Made by a program: the position numbers and the translations under genes. Shown here piece after piece: positions 17,520-26,513 of a DNA stretch of 64,000 nucleotides (positions are counted from its first letter, which is position 1; every line of letters starts with the position of its first letter). Location of the stretch: the NCBI RefSeq assembly GCF_003020115.1, contig NZ_PYFX01000019.1, positions 32,468-96,467 of the forward strand, read 5' to 3'. A model generated the notes under the pieces. It ran no database searches and was not told where the DNA came from. It was given only the letters and a program-made list of their open reading frames with translations. Source of the stretch: Bradyrhizobium sp. MOS002. GTDB taxonomy: Bacteria; Pseudomonadota; Alphaproteobacteria; Rhizobiales; Xanthobacteraceae.

Positions 17520-17795
17520 ATGTTCGACAGCGACAGGATGAGCGAAGAACTGCGCACGCTGAAGGTTGACGTCACACGCTTGCTGAGCACCGCCGGCGAG
17601 GAGATGTTCGACAGTTCGAAAGCCCGTGCGGAGGCCCTTGCGGATCAGATCAAGGCTGCGCTCGCCGAGCTCGGCGAGACCGTCGACGAGGAGCAGGAGC
17701 AGCTTCAGGGCCTCATTGCGGACCGCCCGATCACATCATTGGCCTCGGCTTTCGCGCTCGGCGTGGTCGTCGGCTTCATGCTGCGGAGGCACTAG
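17520..17795 (+). CDS. DUF883/YqjD-like membrane-anchored protein
   Basis: The 91-residue protein starts MFDSDRMSEELRTLKVDVTR, has a long amphipathic coiled-coil-prone helix (about residues 5-65), and ends in the glycine-rich membrane anchor ASAFALGVVVGFMLRRH. This is the layout of E. coli YqjD/ElaB, inner-membrane proteins that bind ribosomes in stationary phase. ATG 17520 follows GGGGAAA; an upstream TTG at 17490 is less likely. It is directly followed by a YqjE-like gene (frameshifted here), the same order as yqjD-yqjE. An FNR box lies upstream. Confidence 0.8.
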   Translation: MFDSDRMSEELRTLKVDVTRLLSTAGEEMFDSSKARAEALADQIKAALAELGETVDEEQEQLQGLIADRPITSLASAFALGVVVGFMLRRH

Positions 17796-18285
17796 GTGAA
17801 CACGGAAAATGTCGTCAAACATCTGCGAGTGCTCTGGCGTACCGACAGGATCATCGCGGACATCAGGCTGCGCCACCTGCTGATCGGCCCTCGGCTTGCG
17901 CGCCTTTGCGGCGCTGATCGCCGCGTTCGGGCTCCTGATGCTGGAGCTGTCCGCCTATTTCGCACTGGTGCAGATCTGGAGTGCCATTGGCGCGGCGGCC
18001 ATCCTCGGCGCCGTCAATTTTGCCATCGCAGCAATTCTCTTCGTGATTGCCGGCCGGCCGCCTTCAGGCCGCGACATCGAACTCGCCAACGAGATTCACG
18101 GCGCATCCATCGAAGCACTTCAGCTCGAGGCACGCACGTTCCAGGCCCAGGTGTCGGGCGCCGTGCACCATCCGCTCAGCACGATCTTGCCCGTGCTGGT
18201 GCCGCTGATTGCGGTCCTGATCAAGAATTTGCGGAGAACGGCCAAGGACTCCGAAGCGACAAATTCGGCTGAAGCGCGCTCCTAA
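17796..18285 (+). pseudogene. YqjE-like phage-holin-family membrane protein, interrupted by one frameshift
   Basis: Reading starts at GTG 17796, directly after the DUF883 stop, as MNTENVVKHLRVLWRTD and continues to HLLIG. The hydrophobic continuation RAFAALIAAFGLLMLELSAY is in the next frame up to 18285. The break is at about 17887-17891, where GGCCCTCGG appears to have one C too many; removing it restores a single frame of about 162 codons. The intact product would have two membrane helices and a charged tail, as in the holin superfamily III/YqjE group. It may be a true recent mutation, a sequencing error, or a short-run variable site. Confidence 0.75.
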
Positions 18286-18295
18286 CGGGCGCGCT
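18273..18295. terminator. possible bidirectional hairpin between convergent genes
   Basis: AGCGCGC and GCGCGCT form a 7-bp perfect stem around a 9-base loop at the meeting point of the YqjE-like gene and the acyl-CoA synthetase gene. There is no T-run, so intrinsic termination is uncertain. Confidence 0.35.
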
Positions 18296-20988
18296 CAGAG
18301 CTTCAGCCTGACGTCGCAAATATCCGGTTCGGTGGCATCCGGCTTCACATCGAAGCCGAGCTGCCGGCACATTTCGAGCATGACGGTGTTCTCCCGGAGC
18401 ACGTCGCCCGAGATGGTCTTCAGGCCCTCCGATCTCGCGTAGTCGATGATCAGCTGCATCAGGGCCCATCCCAGACCTTTGCCCTTGAGGTCGGACCGCA
18501 GCAGGATCGCATATTCACCGCTCTCATAGATCGAATCCGAATGGAGTCGGACCACGCCGACCATCTCACCGGTCGCCTCGTCGAATGCGATAAACGCCAT
18601 CGCGCGCGCATAGTCGAGCTGGGTCAGGCGGGCGATGAACTCGTGAGTGAACTCCTTCATCGGCGCGAAGAAACGCAGACGAAGGTCGTGCGCCGTGACA
18701 TGACGCAGGAATGCGTGGATGGTCGGCTCGTCCTCCGGACGCAGGGGCCGCGCGAAGATCCGCCAGCCCTCCTTGAGCTTGAGGCGGCGCTCCCATTGCG
18801 ACGGATAGGCCCGAACGGCGAAGTTGGCGGCGCCGGAGCCGGCAAACTTCCGTTGCGGCGGCCCTACCGCGACGCGAGCGTCGACCGCGGTCACGCCGGT
18901 TTCGTCCGCCAGCAGCGGATTGATGTCGAATTCGCGGATCTCGGGAATGTCGGCGGCCATCTGCGCCAGCTTGACCAGGACCATGGCGACGGCATCGGGC
19001 TTCACCGCCGGCACGTCCCGGTAAGCGCGGAGCAGCCGTGACACGCGTGTGCGGTCGATCAGGTCGCGGGCTAGTTGCAGATCGAGCGGCGGCAGCGCAA
19101 GCGCCTTGTCGTTGATGATCTCGACCGCGGTCCCGCCGCGGCCGAACACGACGACCGTGCCGAAGGTCGGATCGTCGGCAAGGCCCAGAATCAACTCGCG
19201 CGCCTTCGCCTTGACCACCATCGCCTGCACGATGACGCCCTCAATGCGAGCTTGCGGACGCAGCTTCCTCGCGCGAACGAGAATATCGGTAGCGGCGGCG
19301 CGCACCGCCTCGACCGTCGTCAGATTGAGCACGACCCCGCCGACATCGGATTTGTGGACGATGTCGCGCGACATGATTTTCAGCACGACGGTGGCGCCTT
19401 GCGCGAAGATTTCTTCCGCGTAGGCCACCGCCTGCTCGACATCGGCCGCAGCGTAAGTGGGCACCATCGCGATATCGTAGGCTTCGAGCAGGTGCTTGAT
19501 CTCGACGGGTTCAAGCCATTGGCGGCCGTCTGCGATGGCAGCAGCTATGATCTGCTTCGCAGCACGTGCGTCCGGCACGAAAGTGTCTGGCATTGCGGGT
19601 GGAACCTGGCTCAGCTCCTCCACGACTTCGCGGTGCCTCACGAGGTACATGAAGCCGCGCACGGCGTCGTCTTCGGTCGGATAGTTCGGAATGCCGGCGC
19701 CGGACAGTGTTTCGATGATGTTCTGGTCTGCCCCGATCCAGGCGGCAAGCACCGGCTTGGCCCAACTGCGGTGCTTCTCGCGATATGCCTTGACGCGTTC
19801 GGTCACCATCGTTGCGATATCGGCGGCCGAGGCGATCGCGGTCTGCACGTTGAGGACCAGGACCGCGTCGTTGTCGGGGTCGGCGAGCAGCACCTCGAGC
19901 GCCGCCGCATAGCGCGACGCATCGGCGTCGCCCACGATGTCGACGGGATTTGCGCCGGACCAGGTCGGCGGCAGCGCGTCATCGAGCTTCTTGCGGGCGT
20001 CCGCCGAGATGGTCGCCGGAATGCCGCCGAGCTCGACCAATCGGTCAATGGCGAGGACACCGATGCCGCCGCCATTGGTCAGGATGGCGAGGCGCTTTCC
20101 CGCCGGCGACTCGACGCGGCCCAGCGTCTCGGCGCAATCGAACAGCTCGCGCAGATCGGAGACCCGCAGGACGCCCGCGCGGCGGAACGCCGCGTCATAG
20201 ACGGCGTCGGCGCCCGCGAGCGCACCGGTATGGGTGGCAGCCGCCCTCGCACCCTGCGCCATTCGGCCGGACTTCACCACGACAACGGGCTTCACGCGCG
20301 CCGCGGCGCGCGCGGCCGACATGAACTTGCGCGCGTCCTTGATGGCCTCGATATAGAGCAGGATCGCGCGGGTCTTGTGATCCATCGCGAAATAGTCGAG
20401 CAGATCGGCAATATCGACATCGATCTGATCGCCGATCGAGACGATGCCGGAGAAGCCGACGCCGCGCTGCGCGGCCCAATCGACCATGCCGGCCGCGATC
20501 GCGCCCGATTGCGAAATCAGCGCGAGATTTCCCGCTCCCGGCATGTGCGCGGCAAAACTCGCATTGAGGCTCACGCCGGGCATCATGATGCCCAAGCAGT
20601 TCGGCCCGATCAGCCGCATGCCGTATTTGCCGGCCGCAGCGATGGCGGCCTCCTGCAGGGACCCCGGCCCGTGACCGAGCCCGGCAGAGACGATCAGGGC
20701 GCCCGCCGAGCCGCGCCTCCCGGCTTGATCGACAATGCCGGGAACCGCGCGCGCCGGCGCCGTGATGATCACAAGCTCCGGCACGAACGACAACTTGTCG
20801 AGGCTGTCCACCGCCGCGACGCCGCCGATCTCGGCATGGCGCGGGTTGACGAGGCCGAACTGTCCCGTGAAGCCAGCCTTCTGAATGTTCTCCAGAACGG
20901 CGCGTCCAACGGAGACCGGGCGGGCGCTCGCACCGACGAGCGCGACCGAACGCGGCGACAGCAGGTTCTTCAGACGATAGGTTGACAT
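18295..20988 (-). CDS. ADP-forming acetate/acyl-CoA ligase fused to a GNAT acetyltransferase
   Basis: The 897-residue protein has, in order, a CoA-binding domain (VALVGASARPVSVGRAVLEN), a succinyl-CoA-ligase-like domain (NLALISQSGAIAAGMVDWAA; THTGALAG), an ATP-grasp domain (about residues 490-715; GATVVLKIMSRDIVHKSDVGG) and a C-terminal GNAT domain (about 735-897; KGKGLGWALMQL). The layout matches the protein lysine acetyltransferases Pat/PatZ. In those, as I recall, the synthetase part is inactive and lacks the phosphorylated His. Here His253 in THTGALAG is present, so the synthetase half may still interconvert acyl-CoA and acid with ATP formation. It lies downstream of the universal stress protein gene on the same strand, 69 bp apart, so both may share the FNR box at 21945. 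Confidence 0.88.
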   Translation of the reverse strand: MSTYRLKNLLSPRSVALVGASARPVSVGRAVLENIQKAGFTGQFGLVNPRHAEIGGVAAVDSLDKLSFVPELVIITAPARAVPGIVDQAGRRGSAGALIVSAGLGHGPGSLQEAAIAAAGKYGMRLIGPNCLGIMMPGVSLNASFAAHMPGAGNLALISQSGAIAAGMVDWAAQRGVGFSGIVSIGDQIDVDIADLLDYFAMDHKTRAILLYIEAIKDARKFMSAARAAARVKPVVVVKSGRMAQGARAAATHTGALAGADAVYDAAFRRAGVLRVSDLRELFDCAETLGRVESPAGKRLAILTNGGGIGVLAIDRLVELGGIPATISADARKKLDDALPPTWSGANPVDIVGDADASRYAAALEVLLADPDNDAVLVLNVQTAIASAADIATMVTERVKAYREKHRSWAKPVLAAWIGADQNIIETLSGAGIPNYPTEDDAVRGFMYLVRHREVVEELSQVPPAMPDTFVPDARAAKQIIAAAIADGRQWLEPVEIKHLLEAYDIAMVPTYAAADVEQAVAYAEEIFAQGATVVLKIMSRDIVHKSDVGGVVLNLTTVEAVRAAATDILVRARKLRPQARIEGVIVQAMVVKAKARELILGLADDPTFGTVVVFGRGGTAVEIINDKALALPPLDLQLARDLIDRTRVSRLLRAYRDVPAVKPDAVAMVLVKLAQMAADIPEIREFDINPLLADETGVTAVDARVAVGPPQRKFAGSGAANFAVRAYPSQWERRLKLKEGWRIFARPLRPEDEPTIHAFLRHVTAHDLRLRFFAPMKEFTHEFIARLTQLDYARAMAFIAFDEATGEMVGVVRLHSDSIYESGEYAILLRSDLKGKGLGWALMQLIIDYARSEGLKTISGDVLRENTVMLEMCRQLGFDVKPDATEPDICDVRLKL

Positions 20989-21057
20989 GAAAGCAAATGC
21001 GCCCGGTCGGTGGCGGTTCCGATGGTTGACGATCAGGCCGATAAGCTGGCGACCCGC

Positions 21058-21897
21058 CTAGTACGAGATCATAACCCAGCACGGTGGCTCGCCAATGACG
21101 GTCTTTGTCACACCGCCCCAAACGATCTCGTTCAGGCGCGAATGATGGTAGGCGCCCATCACGATCGCATCAATGGCATGGGAATTCGCCCAGCTTCCGA
21201 GCACCTTGCCGGTCGAGCTGCCGCCGCCCGTCACGGTTTCGAACGACGCGTAGACCCCGTGTTCCCTCAAGTGATCGACCAGAGCCGTCCCCGATTGCAC
21301 GATCGCGTCGGGCTTGTCATCCGCCACGGTCACCACGCGAACTACGGCGGCTGCCTGAAGGATAGGCAGCGCGTCGCCGACCGCACGCGCCGCACGCGCC
21401 GAGTGATCCCAGGCAATCATGACGTTCTCGAATTCCGGTCGCAGCCCGTCCACATGCTGCTCCGGGCAGAGCAGCACTGGCCGCCCGGATTCGAACAGGA
21501 GCGTCTCGATGATGTGTTCGGTTCGGCTGTCGTGTGGCTTCACGGGGACCAGCGTGAGATCGCTGAAGCGCCCGTGCTCGGCCAGGACTGACGCGATCTG
21601 GTCTGCCGGCACCTTGGCCGACCGGCTTTGGGCGCGAATGCCCGTCCGGGAGGTTGCACGGGTGAACGCACCCAGGAGATCCTGAGTGTCGCCCGCCCAA
21701 AGCGATCCGTTTGCCTCGGCCGCATCGGCATCATCGGGGAGCAACACCTTCGGCCGCACGAAAACATCCTCTTCGAGCGCAAGCGCGCTGATCCTGGCGC
21801 CGAGGTCGGCGGCGACGGCCACGCATTTCTCGATCGCAGCTAGGGCCGGGCCGCGTGGCTGGCCGACGAGCGGCAGAAAGACGTCCTTGATCGGCAT
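21058..21897 (-). CDS. universal stress protein, tandem UspA-type
   Basis: The 279-residue protein begins MPIKDVFLPLVGQPRGPALA and has the length of two fused UspA domains. The second carries the ATP-binding-like end GSWANSHAIDAIVMGAYHHSRLNE near the C terminus, while the first is degenerate. GAGGAGA precedes the ATG. It diverges from the phosphotransferase-kinase gene and has its own FNR box about 54 bp upstream. Such Usp proteins are commonly induced by oxygen limitation in alphaproteobacteria. Confidence 0.88.
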   Translation of the reverse strand: MPIKDVFLPLVGQPRGPALAAIEKCVAVAADLGARISALALEEDVFVRPKVLLPDDADAAEANGSLWAGDTQDLLGAFTRATSRTGIRAQSRSAKVPADQIASVLAEHGRFSDLTLVPVKPHDSRTEHIIETLLFESGRPVLLCPEQHVDGLRPEFENVMIAWDHSARAARAVGDALPILQAAAVVRVVTVADDKPDAIVQSGTALVDHLREHGVYASFETVTGGGSSTGKVLGSWANSHAIDAIVMGAYHHSRLNEIVWGGVTKTVIGEPPCWVMISY

Positions 21898-21944
21898 CGG
21901 GATTCTCCTCAGGCACCAGAATAGGCTGGCTTTGGTCGGGACGC

Positions 21945-21958
21945 TTGATCCTCGTCAA
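21945..21958 (-). promoter_or_regulatory. FNR/FixK box TTGATCCTCGTCAA (usp side)
   Basis: This TTGA-N6-TCAA site is centred about 54 bp upstream of the universal stress protein start. It is the first of two boxes in this gap, with centres 44 bp apart. Confidence 0.78.
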
Positions 21959-21988
21959 GCCCTGGAACCGGTCGGAAGGAGGCCGGCG

Positions 21989-22002
21989 TTGACCGAAGTC
22001 AA
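21989..22002 (+). promoter_or_regulatory. FNR/FixK box TTGACCGAAGTCAA (kinase side)
   Basis: This TTGA-N6-TCAA site is centred about 88 bp upstream of the ATG of the phosphotransferase-kinase gene and faces the opposite transcription unit. Confidence 0.75.
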
Positions 22003-22083
22003 GGACTGGCCGCGATCTGCTTCTATGTATTACCCTGGCGCGGGGCGAGCCGCCTTCCGACGCATCTGGACGTACCAGCTGGA

Positions 22084-23616
22084 ATGACAGACGATTCTGC
22101 GACCCAGGACCGGATCTTTGCGGCGCTCACCAATTCCGCGGATCACCCAAACGTAAGGCGGATCGATACGCACGCAGCTTCGGTCTTTCTCGAAGGCAGG
22201 CGCGCGCTGAAAATCAAGCGCGCCGTGCAGTTTCCGTTCCTCGATTATTCGACGCTCGAGAAGCGCAGGGCGGCGTGCGAGGAGGAGATCAGGATCAACC
22301 GGCCGCTGGCCCCGCAGATCTATCACCGCGTCGTAGCGATCACGGAAGAGCCCGATGGATCGGTGAAGGTCGACGGAAGCGGCCGGCCGCTCGAGTATGC
22401 GGTCGAGATGTCGCGCTTCGACGAGAGCCGGACGCTGGATCATCTGGCCAAGGCCGGCCCGCTGGATGCAAATTTCGCCTCGGCCGTCGCCGACGCCATC
22501 GTGGCTTCGCATGCGCAGGCTGTTCGCGCCGACGGCAAGGCATGGGTTTCCTCCATCCCCGGCCTGATCGATGGCAACAGCAATGGCCTGCGGACCGGTA
22601 ATCATTTCAAAGCCGAAGACATCGCAAAACTCGGCAGAGACTCGCACGCGATGTTCCTTCGCCTCCGGCCTTTGCTCGACGAACGCGGCCGTCAAGGTTT
22701 CGTGCGCCGCTGCCATGGCGACCTGCATCTTGCGAACATCGTGGCGATCGACGAACAACCGATGCTGTTCGACGCCATCGAGTTCGCCGCCCAGATGGCA
22801 ACTATCGACATGCTCTACGATCTCGCATTCGGATTGATGGACCTGTTGCACCACGATCAACCACGCGCGGCCAACATCGTGCTGAACCGCTATCTCGCCG
22901 CGACTCCGGTCGAAAATCTCGACGCGCTATCCGCACTGCCGCTGTTCATGTCCATCCGGGCGGCGATCCGCGCCCAGGTCGCGCTGGCACGGCTGAACCC
23001 GCCGCATTCCGATGATCCCAGCATTCTCGACGATGCACGGCGCTATTTTGGCCTCGCCCGCGCGCTGATCCAACCTCCCGCTCCCCGGCTGATTGCAGTC
23101 GGCGGACTGTCAGGCACCGGAAAGACGATCTTGGCACGCGCGCTGGCGCCGGACGTTACGCCGCAGCCGGGGGCCGTCGTGCTGCGGAGCGACCTCGTCC
23201 GCAAGCAGATGTTCGGGGTCGAGGACACGGAGCAGCTGCCGGCATCCGCATACACGCCGGAGGTCACGGCCCGCGTTTACGACATGTTGGCTCAGCACGC
23301 CGGGCGGGTGGTGGCGCAGGGCCATTCAGCGATCATCGACGGCGTGTTCGCCCGCGAGGACGAACGAGACGCGGTCGCCGCACTGGCGCGCGAGCGCAAC
23401 GTGCCGCTAAACGGCCTATTTCTGGTTGCGGACCTCGCGACCCGGCAGGCGCGGATCGGAGGCCGCCGGGGCGACGCATCCGACGCCACGCAAGAGGTTG
23501 CCGCGCTGCAAGAGCACTATAATATCGGCCATGTCGGTTGGGCGACCATCGATGCATCCGGGACGCAAGAGCAGACGCTCCAGAACTGCCGGAACGCGAT
23601 CGCCGAGAGCAAGTAA
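22084..23616 (+). CDS. aminoglycoside-phosphotransferase-like / P-loop kinase fusion protein
   Basis: The 510-residue protein joins an N-terminal kinase-like domain (about residues 1-330) with the catalytic loop RRCHGDLHLANIV and metal site MLFDAIEFA, as in APH-type kinases, to a C-terminal P-loop domain (about 335-510) with Walker A GGLSGTGKTILARAL and a zeta-toxin/gluconate-kinase-like fold. This two-part architecture is found in conserved bacterial proteins of unknown substrate. It precedes the CHAD gene by 12 bp and so forms an operon with it under an FNR box. The phosphate acceptor is unknown; the link to CHAD and PHB genes is suggestive only. Confidence 0.82.
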   Translation: MTDDSATQDRIFAALTNSADHPNVRRIDTHAASVFLEGRRALKIKRAVQFPFLDYSTLEKRRAACEEEIRINRPLAPQIYHRVVAITEEPDGSVKVDGSGRPLEYAVEMSRFDESRTLDHLAKAGPLDANFASAVADAIVASHAQAVRADGKAWVSSIPGLIDGNSNGLRTGNHFKAEDIAKLGRDSHAMFLRLRPLLDERGRQGFVRRCHGDLHLANIVAIDEQPMLFDAIEFAAQMATIDMLYDLAFGLMDLLHHDQPRAANIVLNRYLAATPVENLDALSALPLFMSIRAAIRAQVALARLNPPHSDDPSILDDARRYFGLARALIQPPAPRLIAVGGLSGTGKTILARALAPDVTPQPGAVVLRSDLVRKQMFGVEDTEQLPASAYTPEVTARVYDMLAQHAGRVVAQGHSAIIDGVFAREDERDAVAALARERNVPLNGLFLVADLATRQARIGGRRGDASDATQEVAALQEHYNIGHVGWATIDASGTQEQTLQNCRNAIAESK

Positions 23617-23628
23617 GGCAATCTGCAA

Positions 23629-24603
23629 ATGGCGCGACCCAGCACGAGTTCGACGGCGACCGCGCGCGTCAAGCCTGCGGCGAGGCGCAATGCCCTGCCC
23701 GGCCGCCTCAGCCCCGGCATGGTCTGCGACACGGCCTTCCGGATCATCGCCCGCCGTCATCTCGACGCTGTTGTCGCCCAGCATGACGGCACCTGCCGCG
23801 GCGACCCCGAGGCACTGCACCAGATCCGGATTGCACTGACGCATCTGCGCACCGCCATCCGCTTCTTCTCGCCGATGGTCGATGACGCCATACGGCCGGA
23901 GGTCTGGACAGAACTGAAATGGCTGAACAGCCAGCTCGGCATGGTACGGGACCTCGACGTGGCAATCGAGCGGGTCATTGCCGAGAGTGGAGGCGATTTG
24001 ACAGTGATTGCCGAGCTCCAGCACTGGGACGAGAAGCGCGCCGAGAGCCACCGCCTGCTGGCGCGCGCGCTGCAATCCGCGCGGTATCGCCGTCTCGTAG
24101 AGCAGACGTCAGCCTGGATCGAGAGCGGCTCCTGGTCGACCCGGCGCAGCAAGGAAGCCATCAGGCTGCGCCGCTGCACACTCGCCGACCACGCAACGGC
24201 GAAACTCACGGAATGGGAAAAGACGCTGCTCAAGAAAGCGCGCAAGCTCCGCAAGCTCGACGTCGAGAAACGGCACAAACTGCGGCTTCTCAACAAGCGG
24301 CTGACCTATTCGATCGAGTCCCTGGAGGACCTGTTCGCCGACGAATCGCTGACAAAGCAGAAGTCGATCCTCAGGCAATTGCGCAAGGCGCAAAAATCGC
24401 TCGGGCAAATGAACGACGATGTGCGAGGGCAAGCCCTGGCGGCATCCTTGAACGAGGCCGTCCCCGAGGCTGGCATTCGCTTCCTCAATCGCAAGCGCGA
24501 AAAGAAACTGTTGCGGATCGCTTCGGACGCCTACCGGAAACTGGACAAGGCCAAGCCGTTCCGCTCCGCCGACCTTGCGCCGAATGCGGAGCCTGAGGAT
24601 TAG
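23629..24603 (+). CDS. CHAD domain-containing protein
   Basis: The 324-residue, very basic protein shows CHAD features: paired conserved histidines within helical repeats (DPEALHQIRIALTHLRTAIRFF; EKRHKLRLLNKRLTYSIESL) and many Arg and Lys residues lining a phosphate-binding groove. CHAD proteins are known to bind polyphosphate and to sit on polyphosphate granules. The gene follows the kinase fusion and overlaps the convergent PHB synthase gene by 4 bp. That arrangement ties storage polymers of carbon and phosphate together in one low-oxygen locus. Confidence 0.88.
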   Translation: MARPSTSSTATARVKPAARRNALPGRLSPGMVCDTAFRIIARRHLDAVVAQHDGTCRGDPEALHQIRIALTHLRTAIRFFSPMVDDAIRPEVWTELKWLNSQLGMVRDLDVAIERVIAESGGDLTVIAELQHWDEKRAESHRLLARALQSARYRRLVEQTSAWIESGSWSTRRSKEAIRLRRCTLADHATAKLTEWEKTLLKKARKLRKLDVEKRHKLRLLNKRLTYSIESLEDLFADESLTKQKSILRQLRKAQKSLGQMNDDVRGQALAASLNEAVPEAGIRFLNRKREKKLLRIASDAYRKLDKAKPFRSADLAPNAEPED

Positions 24604-26447
24604 GTGTGGACGTAGTCTCCCGGCGCGTCGGGCAGACCGTCAAGGTCTCCGCCTCCGATCTGCGGGGGATCGCGGGGCGCCCCGGAGCGTGCTACCAGCC
24701 ATTCTGCCCATTCCGGCCACCACGACCCCTCGACCTGCGGTGCCAGCTTCAGCCATTCTTCCGGGCCAACATAAGGCGCATCAGCAGCCTTGATCAGCAC
24801 TTGATAGCTGTGGCCGGGCTCGTCGGGCGGCGCGACGACGCCGGCATTGTGCCCGCCGCTGGTCAACACAAAGGTCACGTCGGCATCGACCTGATAGTGG
24901 ATCTTGTAGACGGACCGCCACGGCGCCACGTGATCGGCGAGCGTGCCGACCACGAACATCGGCGCATGGATGTCGGAAAGCGAGACACTCCTGTCCTCGA
25001 CACGATAGCGGCCTTCGGCCAGATCGTTGCCCAGGAATAGCTTTCGCAGATACTCCGAGTGCATCCGATAAGGCAGCCGCGTGGCGTCGGCGTTCCAGGC
25101 CATCAGCTCGCTCTGTGGCGCGCCCTCGCCCATCAGATAGTCATGCGACAGCCGCGACCAGATCAGCTCGTTGGAGCGCAGCAGCTGGAACGCGCCGGCC
25201 ATCTGCGTCGTGTCCAGATAGCCACGCTGCCACATCAAGTCTTCGAGAAAGGCGACCTGGCTCTCGTTGACGAAGAGCGTCAGCTCGCCGGCCTCTGTGA
25301 AATCCGTCTGTGCAGCAAGCAGGGTGATCGTGCACATTCGCTTGTCGCCATCGCGTTCCATTGCGGCCGCAGCGATCGACAGCAATGTGCCGCCCAGGCA
25401 GTAGCCGAGCGCATGGGTCTTCTGGCCCGGCATGATCCGGCCGATCATATCCAGCGCCGCCATGACACCGAGCTTGCGATAGTCGTCGAAGGCAACATCC
25501 CGGTCCTTGGCATCGGGATTTCGCCAGGAAATCGCGAATACGGTGAAGCCCTGACTGGTCAGATATCTCACCAGAGAGTTCTGCGGCGACAGATCGAGGA
25601 TGTAATACTTCATGATCCAGGCCGGCACGATCAGGATCGGCTCGGGTCGCACTTGCGCTCTCGTCGGATGGTACTGGATCAACTCGATCAACGCGTTGCG
25701 ATAGACGACCTTGCCCGGCGAAGCCGCGACCGTCTTGCCGACGACAAACTGTTCGTCACCCGCCGGCCCTGCGGCGGAGACCAGGCGCATCAGGTCGCTG
25801 CACCAGTTCTGCCAGCCGAACACGAAATTCTCCCCGCCGCTCCGGAACGCCTTCTCCAGCACTTGCGGATTGGTCGCCGCGAAATTCGACGGCGCCAGCA
25901 TGTCGAGCATCTGACGCATCGAGAATTCGACGATGGCCTCATTTGCGTGCGACACGCCACGTACGCCGGTCGTGGCATCGTGCCACCAGCGCTCTCCAAG
26001 CAGGAACGCCTGCGCAAGCAGATTGAACGGTGCGGCTTCCCACTGTGGTCCCCTGAAGCGACGATCCCGTCCCTGCGGTGCAATCACGGACCACGGCTTT
26101 TGCGACGTCGCGTGCGCGGCAGCTTCCAGAAACTGGCCCATGTCGCGAACGACATTGCGCGACATCTCCACCTGACGCTGCGGCGCCGCAGCGAGATGAG
26201 AGCTCCAATCGAGCCACGCCAGCGATAAGGCCAGCGGCGAAATACCGCCCGTTAACCGCGCCAGCATCGCATGAAACGCGCGATCAAGCGGGTACGGCTC
26301 GGAGACAGGCAGGGGATCGACGGCGACCGGCATTCCAGCCGGCGGCTCGGGGCTCGTCGTAGAGGCTCCGGGCTCAACAACAGGATTGACGGAGACAACC
26401 TGCGCTGACGGCTCTTCGGCCCGTGGAAATATCTGCACGACGCTCAT
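24600..26447 (-). CDS. phaC: poly(3-hydroxybutyrate) synthase, PhaC-type
   Basis: The 615-residue protein has the PhaC alpha/beta-hydrolase core. The nucleophile Cys350 lies in the lipase-like box GYCLGGT, the catalytic Asp in TLADHVAPW and the catalytic His in TSGGHNAGV. It polymerises (R)-3-hydroxyacyl-CoA on granule surfaces. Its length matches class I enzymes. The proline-rich first 50 residues are variable. An FNR box centred about 73 bp upstream suggests that PHB is made when oxygen limits respiration. Bradyrhizobia carry several phaC paralogues; which one this is cannot be told here. Confidence 0.92.
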   Translation of the reverse strand: MSVVQIFPRAEEPSAQVVSVNPVVEPGASTTSPEPPAGMPVAVDPLPVSEPYPLDRAFHAMLARLTGGISPLALSLAWLDWSSHLAAAPQRQVEMSRNVVRDMGQFLEAAAHATSQKPWSVIAPQGRDRRFRGPQWEAAPFNLLAQAFLLGERWWHDATTGVRGVSHANEAIVEFSMRQMLDMLAPSNFAATNPQVLEKAFRSGGENFVFGWQNWCSDLMRLVSAAGPAGDEQFVVGKTVAASPGKVVYRNALIELIQYHPTRAQVRPEPILIVPAWIMKYYILDLSPQNSLVRYLTSQGFTVFAISWRNPDAKDRDVAFDDYRKLGVMAALDMIGRIMPGQKTHALGYCLGGTLLSIAAAAMERDGDKRMCTITLLAAQTDFTEAGELTLFVNESQVAFLEDLMWQRGYLDTTQMAGAFQLLRSNELIWSRLSHDYLMGEGAPQSELMAWNADATRLPYRMHSEYLRKLFLGNDLAEGRYRVEDRSVSLSDIHAPMFVVGTLADHVAPWRSVYKIHYQVDADVTFVLTSGGHNAGVVAPPDEPGHSYQVLIKAADAPYVGPEEWLKLAPQVEGSWWPEWAEWLVARSGAPRDPPQIGGGDLDGLPDAPGDYVHT

Positions 26448-26513
26448 GGCTGAATATTCCTGGCTACATCATGGCTGTGTGGCAGCAGGATATGGCGAGG
26501 CTTTGGATGCGCG

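Noticed and set aside
19075..20985. 636-residue plus-strand open frame
   Set aside because: It is antisense to the acyl-CoA ligase/GNAT gene, whose domains are clear. The antisense product is His/Arg/Asp-rich without motifs.
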